Shown here piece after piece: positions 60,382-64,000 of a DNA stretch of 64,000 nucleotides. The stretch lies in the NCBI RefSeq assembly GCF_023657595.1, contig NZ_CP098323.1, forward strand, positions 3,000,001 through 3,064,000, read 5' to 3'. The position numbers and the translations under genes are program-made. The notes below the pieces were generated by a model. It did no database searches. It had not been told where the DNA came from and saw nothing but the letters and a program-made list of their open reading frames with translations. Source of the stretch: Cytobacillus firmus (GTDB lineage Bacteria; Bacillota; Bacilli; Bacillales; Cytobacillaceae). Numbering within the stretch: position 1 is the stretch's first letter; the number at the start of each line of letters is the position of its first letter.

Positions 60382-61875
60382 ATGCAAAAAGGAAGCTTTC
60401 AATTAGTTCTGCAGACAGGAAGTTTGGTTGTCGGCTTCATGGTGTGGGTCATTCTTTCCTCACTTATGCCCTATATCCAGTCCGATATTGCCCTCAAGCC
60501 GGGAGAGGTGGCGTTAGTCACGGCCATCCCTGTCATATTGGGGTCTTTATTAAGAGTCCCAATCGGCTACTGGACCAACCGGTATGGTGCAAGGCCTATT
60601 TTTACCATAAGCTTCATTGTCTTGATTCTGCCTGTGTTTGTGATCAGTTTAGCAGGTACGAAGATGACCCTCATCCTCGGAGGGCTTTTACTGGGAATAG
60701 GCGGAGCAGTTTTCTCTGTCGGTGTTACCTCCTTGCCCAAATACTATCCAAAAGAACGGCACGGTTTTGTAAACGGCATTTATGGCGCCGGCAACATCGG
60801 CACAGCATTAACCGCTTTTTTGGCGCCGGTACTGGCAAACAGCTTCGGCTGGCGAATTACGGTGCAGTTCTTTATCATCCTTTTAGCACTCATTGCGGTA
60901 TTAAACTTCCTGCTTGGTGACCGTAAGGAAAAGAAAGTCCAGGTGTCTCTCGGGGAGCAGATTAAAAGTGTTTACCGCAATCCCAAGTTATGGCTGTTAA
61001 GTTTGTTTTATTTCATCACGTTCGGATCCTTCGTAGCTTTTACCATTTATTTGCCCAATTTCCTTGTAAATCACTTTGGACTGGATAAAGTGGATGCAGG
61101 ACTTCGGACGGCCGGCTTTATTGCAATTGCTACCTTTTTGCGCCCTGTCGGCGGTTGGCTTGGGGATAAATTCAATTCCTTTGTCATTTTGATGCTTGTA
61201 TTCTCCGGGCTGACATTCGGCGGCTTTCTCCTATCCTTCACGCCATCACTTCCGATCTACACAGTTGGATGTCTCGGTGTAGCAATTTGTGCAGGAATCG
61301 GAAATGGTACGATATTTAAACTTGTGCCCATGTATTTTTCCAAACAAGCCGGGATTGTCAATGGGATAGTTGCTGCTATGGGGGGACTTGGCGGATTTTT
61401 CCCGCCGATTATTTTAACCATCCTGTTCGATTGGACCGGGCATTATGCCATTGGTTTTATGGCATTATCCGAATTTGCCCTTGCAAGCTTAATTCTGGTC
61501 GTTTGGCTTTACTACCAGGATAAACTCAGCTTATCGAAACAGGTCCTTGAAAGTACTGAGTCCGGCATGATGATTACCGATTTAAAAGGAATTATTAAAA
61601 AAGTAAATCCTGCCTTTACAAAGGTTACTGGATATACACCGGAGGAAGCGGTCGGCAAAACACCTGCAATCCTGCAGTCAGGAAAACATACAAAAGATTT
61701 TTATAAGCAGATGTGGGAGGAAATTGAGACGAAAGGATATTGGCAGGGTGAAATCTGGAACAAAAAGAAAAACGGAGAGATCTTTCCAGAGTGGCTAACC
61801 ATCAGTACCATCAAAAATGATGCAGAAGAACCAAAGCTGCATGTTGCGATGTTCAGCGATATCTCAAAAAAATAA
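60382..61875 (+). CDS. narK: NarK-type nitrate/nitrite transporter with C-terminal PAS domain
   Basis: 497 residues: an MFS transporter (about 1-385) of the nitrate/nitrite porter type, with the nitrate-signature loops in FSVGVTSLPKYYPKERHGFV and GNGTIFKLVPMYFSKQAGIV, and conserved Arg in helices 2 and 8. Residues 388-497 add a PAS domain (STESGMMITDLKGIIKKVNP, KVTGYTPEEAVGKTPAILQS, ISTIKNDAEE). NarK proteins import nitrate and export nitrite for respiration. The fused cytosolic sensor is atypical. Convergent with the nar reductase genes. The 310-base region 60072-60381 upstream presumably holds the promoter; no FNR box was certain. Confidence 0.85.
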   Translation: MQKGSFQLVLQTGSLVVGFMVWVILSSLMPYIQSDIALKPGEVALVTAIPVILGSLLRVPIGYWTNRYGARPIFTISFIVLILPVFVISLAGTKMTLILGGLLLGIGGAVFSVGVTSLPKYYPKERHGFVNGIYGAGNIGTALTAFLAPVLANSFGWRITVQFFIILLALIAVLNFLLGDRKEKKVQVSLGEQIKSVYRNPKLWLLSLFYFITFGSFVAFTIYLPNFLVNHFGLDKVDAGLRTAGFIAIATFLRPVGGWLGDKFNSFVILMLVFSGLTFGGFLLSFTPSLPIYTVGCLGVAICAGIGNGTIFKLVPMYFSKQAGIVNGIVAAMGGLGGFFPPIILTILFDWTGHYAIGFMALSEFALASLILVVWLYYQDKLSLSKQVLESTESGMMITDLKGIIKKVNPAFTKVTGYTPEEAVGKTPAILQSGKHTKDFYKQMWEEIETKGYWQGEIWNKKKNGEIFPEWLTISTIKNDAEEPKLHVAMFSDISKK

Positions 61876-61908
61876 AAAACAGCTTCCTCCATGGGAGCTG
61901 TTTTCTAC
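61876..61908. terminator. bidirectional intrinsic terminator
   Basis: AAAACAGCT/AGCTGTTTT stem between narK and the convergent hemerythrin-like gene. Confidence 0.85.
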
Positions 61909-61909
61909 T

Positions 61910-62386
61910 TTATAGGCCAGATGCGGTTCCTTCATCGTTTTCACGCAACTCTTGCAAATGTCCTTTATGGTTCATTCCGAATAACACTCTTTCCTCTGCA
62001 CGATTGTGAATATCCACCAGCAGGAGAATGGTTTTAAAACGGTCAATCACTTCTTCCGTTACTCCATCACGCGGAATTCTTTCCTTCAGATCAGAAACAA
62101 GCATTCTTAAGAGATCATGATCTCTGATCAGCTTAATGACTTCCTCCTTCAGGTCCGGTTTATCGTTCATAACCTCCTGATAAAACCCTTCCTCTTCGGA
62201 ATCCGCATGGGCAATGGTTCTGGTCTCCCAATGCTCCACGAGAGCCTCTGCAGCAATCCCGCACTCCTTCTCTCTGCCTTCACGATCCAGTTTAACGAGC
62301 ACTTCAGTGAGATCGCGGCCTTCCGTATAATACCCGTCATGAATGGATTGGTGTGAATAATGGTTTTTTAACGCTGGGCCTGCCAA
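61910..62386 (-). CDS. hemerythrin-like (HHE) protein downstream of nar genes
   Basis: 158 residues from a TTG at 62386, eight bases after AAGGAGG (TTG at 62389 is equally possible); the longer frame has no site. Histidines and acids in HWETRTIAHADSEEEGFYQE, IRDHDLLRMLVSDL and LLVDIHNRAEERVLFGMNHK fit the di-iron HHE fold. Hemerythrin-like proteins bind O2 or NO or repair Fe-S damage; next to nitrate reductase a role in handling NO is plausible. It lies 70 bases after narI. Confidence 0.82.
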   Translation of the reverse strand: MAGPALKNHYSHQSIHDGYYTEGRDLTEVLVKLDREGREKECGIAAEALVEHWETRTIAHADSEEEGFYQEVMNDKPDLKEEVIKLIRDHDLLRMLVSDLKERIPRDGVTEEVIDRFKTILLLVDIHNRAEERVLFGMNHKGHLQELRENDEGTASGL

Positions 62387-62456
62387 CAATAATTCCTCCT
62401 TGTAAAGGAAAAAGAAAGGCTGTATCACGATGAAGCCTTTCCGCTCCTTATTTCTT

Positions 62457-63167
62457 TTAGCGCTTAGTTACATCCTGATTTTTAGCAGGCGACATTTTCC
62501 GATACACAAGATATCTCCTTTTCAGATAAGCCAAAGGCAGGCTCCACACATGAACCAGCCTTGTAAATGGCCAGATGGCAAATAGGACAAATGCCAGCAA
62601 TACATGTGCCTGGAAGCCGATCGGCGCTCCGATCATATAGGCGGGATCCGGGTTAAAGGTTAAAAGCCCTCTAAACCATGGGCCAATGGTCACCCTGTAA
62701 TCGAAATCCCCTCCGGATGCCGTGTATCCGACTGTGTTGGTAAAACCGACGATGACCACAATGCCAAGCATAACGAGTGATAGCCAGTCTTTGAATTGGC
62801 TGTTCACTTTAATCCGTTTTACGGATGCACGTCTTGCAAATAGCAATGCACCGCCGATTACGCAAATGACTCCAGCCGCTCCGCCAAACCAGACGGCGCC
62901 AAAATGATACATATGCTCCGTAATCCCCACAGTATCGTAGAATACTTTAGGTATCAATACGCCTGCTACATGACCGAAAAACACGAAGACAATGCCCCAA
63001 TGGAACAGAATGCTGCCCCATTTAAGCTTTTTCTTTTCCAGGAATTCACTTGATTTAGCCGACCAGCCAAACTGGTCTGTATTGTAACGGTAAATATGCC
63101 CGAGCACGAATATCGTCAGACAAATATAAGGGAAAATCACCCATAAAAACAGATCAAGACTGCTCAT
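62457..63167 (-). CDS. narI: respiratory nitrate reductase gamma subunit NarI
   Basis: 236 residues, five membrane helices with the b-heme histidines in SILFHWGIVFVFFGHVAG, EHMYHFGAV and FQAHVLLAFVLFAIWPFTRL. It passes electrons from menaquinol to NarH. The ATG overlaps the narJ stop by four bases, so the two are coupled. Last of the narGHJI genes visible here. Confidence 0.93.
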   Translation of the reverse strand: MSSLDLFLWVIFPYICLTIFVLGHIYRYNTDQFGWSAKSSEFLEKKKLKWGSILFHWGIVFVFFGHVAGVLIPKVFYDTVGITEHMYHFGAVWFGGAAGVICVIGGALLFARRASVKRIKVNSQFKDWLSLVMLGIVVIVGFTNTVGYTASGGDFDYRVTIGPWFRGLLTFNPDPAYMIGAPIGFQAHVLLAFVLFAIWPFTRLVHVWSLPLAYLKRRYLVYRKMSPAKNQDVTKR

Positions 63168-63721
63168 ATGATTCTCCTTTCATCCGAGCTGCCAATTGTA
63201 TCAGATGCGCGAAGCAGCTTGATGCAGTCGACACATGCCGCCAGCAGGAAGTGATAAGGACTGTTCTGGGCTTCAAGTTCCAAAGACAGGCGCTCAATTG
63301 ACCGAAAGTGCAGCTTCAGCAGCTTAGCTGATTTCTCAGGTTCCGTAATAGCCGCAAATTCCAAAATAAGCGGCAGATAGTCCGGAAGCTCGCCGCTCTC
63401 GAGCTCTGCCCCCGCCTCCTTGAATTCCTGCCTCAATTTAACCAGCGCCGGCCCTCTCTCCCGATTATCTTTAAACACGGAATATGTCAGGTACAAGGTG
63501 CTGCGTTCATTAAAATCAAAGGTCAGGACATAATTTTGGCACAGATTCTCATAAGCAGTACTGTCCAGATAGTTCAAAAATTTCTTCAGGCTGGCGGCGA
63601 TTTGCTTATCATCCAGGGAGTCCGCTTCACTATGCAGGTCAGGCAAATAGTCTTTCCATTCACTGGATGGGTACTGAAGCAGGACAGATGCTAAATTATA
63701 GACCGCTTGGCTTTGATTCAT
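63164..63721 (-). CDS. narJ: nitrate reductase assembly chaperone NarJ
   Basis: 185 residues from the ATG at 63721 (GGAGTGATTTGG upstream). YNLASVLLQYPSSEWKDYLP is the opening, followed by LTFDFNERSTLYLTYSVFKD and DYLPLILEFAA, typical of NarJ/NarW chaperones that insert the molybdenum cofactor into NarG. It overlaps the end of narH by 26 bases and the start of narI by four. Confidence 0.92.
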   Translation of the reverse strand: MNQSQAVYNLASVLLQYPSSEWKDYLPDLHSEADSLDDKQIAASLKKFLNYLDSTAYENLCQNYVLTFDFNERSTLYLTYSVFKDNRERGPALVKLRQEFKEAGAELESGELPDYLPLILEFAAITEPEKSAKLLKLHFRSIERLSLELEAQNSPYHFLLAACVDCIKLLRASDTIGSSDERRII

Positions 63722-64000
63722 CCAAATCACTCCAATATTCCTCGCCGTAATAGTAAAGCGGATCTCTTTCGGAACCGACACTGCAGGAATTACAGTCTGT
63801 GGCCAAATCATCAAAGCCGGCATTTCCTTGCATTTTGTGCATATCACCGATTCTTTCTTTATGGGAAGCTGGGATCACATATCGGTCGGAATACTTGGCA
63901 ATAGCTGAGAGTTCATACATATCGCGAGCTGTCTCTTCTGTCATTCCCGATGCTTGCAGTACGCTTGTGTCCGGTTCTTTTCCCAGGTTGATCTGGCGCA
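63696..64000 (-). CDS. narH: nitrate reductase beta subunit NarH, 3' end only
   Basis: The last 100 codons are visible; the gene continues beyond the window. RQINLGKEPDTSVLQASGMT then EETARDMYELSAIAKYSDRY and VIPASHKE match the NarH C-terminus. NarH carries the Fe-S clusters that link NarI to NarG. It overlaps narJ by 26 bases. Confidence 0.9.
   Translation of the reverse strand, partial: RQINLGKEPDTSVLQASGMTEETARDMYELSAIAKYSDRYVIPASHKERIGDMHKMQGNAGFDDLATDCNSCSVGSERDPLYYYGEEYWSDLDESKPSGL

Overview
The window comes from a low-to-mid GC, endospore-forming Bacillaceae chromosome. I would guess a Cytobacillus/Bacillus firmus-like or neighbouring lineage; no rRNA or other typing gene is present, so this is inference. 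The basis is a GerA/GerC/GerB-type germinant receptor operon, B. subtilis-type gene pairs (catDE with catR, yhbD with a bactofilin, ykvS, ynfA, amj, YolD), AGGAGG-type ribosome-binding sites and typical Gram-positive intrinsic terminators and riboswitches. There are no rRNA, tRNA, CRISPR, prophage or intact transposase genes.

Layout. 1-9.3 kb: the 3' end of a GH18/polysaccharide-deacetylase/GT2 fusion protein, a secreted low-complexity protein, a VOC protein, a Bcr/CflA-type efflux pump, an acetyltransferase, a VWA lipoprotein and small membrane proteins. 9.4-9.9 kb: a 52-bp tandem-repeat array. 9.9-20 kb: a LacI regulator with its own operator, a missed 54-codon ORF, a J-domain protein, a methyltransferase, MFS, YnfA, MOSC, YkvS, YrhK and ZIP proteins, an FMN reductase and the catDE/catR quinone-response cluster. 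20.1-20.6 kb: a second array of the same 52-bp repeat. 20.6-27 kb: a purine-regulated lipoprotein nucleosidase (PurBox pair plus guanine riboswitch), brnQ with a divergent GntR regulator, clpP with a sigma factor, and serA behind a ZTP riboswitch. 27-34.8 kb: the germination operon, bactofilin/yhbD, a frameshifted MEDS gene and YolD. 34.9-41.3 kb: a FUSC transporter, a (RPFGFG)n protein, the cadC-cadA metal-efflux operon with an in-frame TGA at a metal-binding cysteine codon, and a truncated prolyl 4-hydroxylase fused to sequence upstream of a DUF1450 gene. 41.5-53 kb: a Ktr potassium system and a dicarboxylate/glutamate symporter, each behind a c-di-AMP riboswitch, then acetyltransferases, a nuclease, a MerR regulator and a CNNM/CorC exporter. 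53-60 kb: DedA, the Amj flippase, resistance-like enzymes, a GNAT-pentapeptide fusion and a twice-frameshifted membrane gene. 60.3-64 kb: nitrate respiration, with a NarK-PAS fusion convergent with narHJI and a hemerythrin-like protein.

How it fits together. Several genes are wired to small-molecule signals: c-di-AMP (K+ and anion symport), ZTP (serine/one-carbon supply), guanine plus PurR (nucleosidase), heavy metals (CadC), quinones/diamide (CatR) and branched-chain amino-acid transport (GntR next to brnQ).

The least explained structures are the two 52-bp arrays and a pair of modular hairpin elements (37.6 and 53.2 kb) whose stems differ in sequence but keep their pairing. The most provocative codon is the TGA in cadA. 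Several frameshifts lie in or beside short homopolymers (33.98, 51.28, 59.8-59.9 kb), so some may be consensus errors rather than biology. All calls are from reading the sequence; no database was searched.
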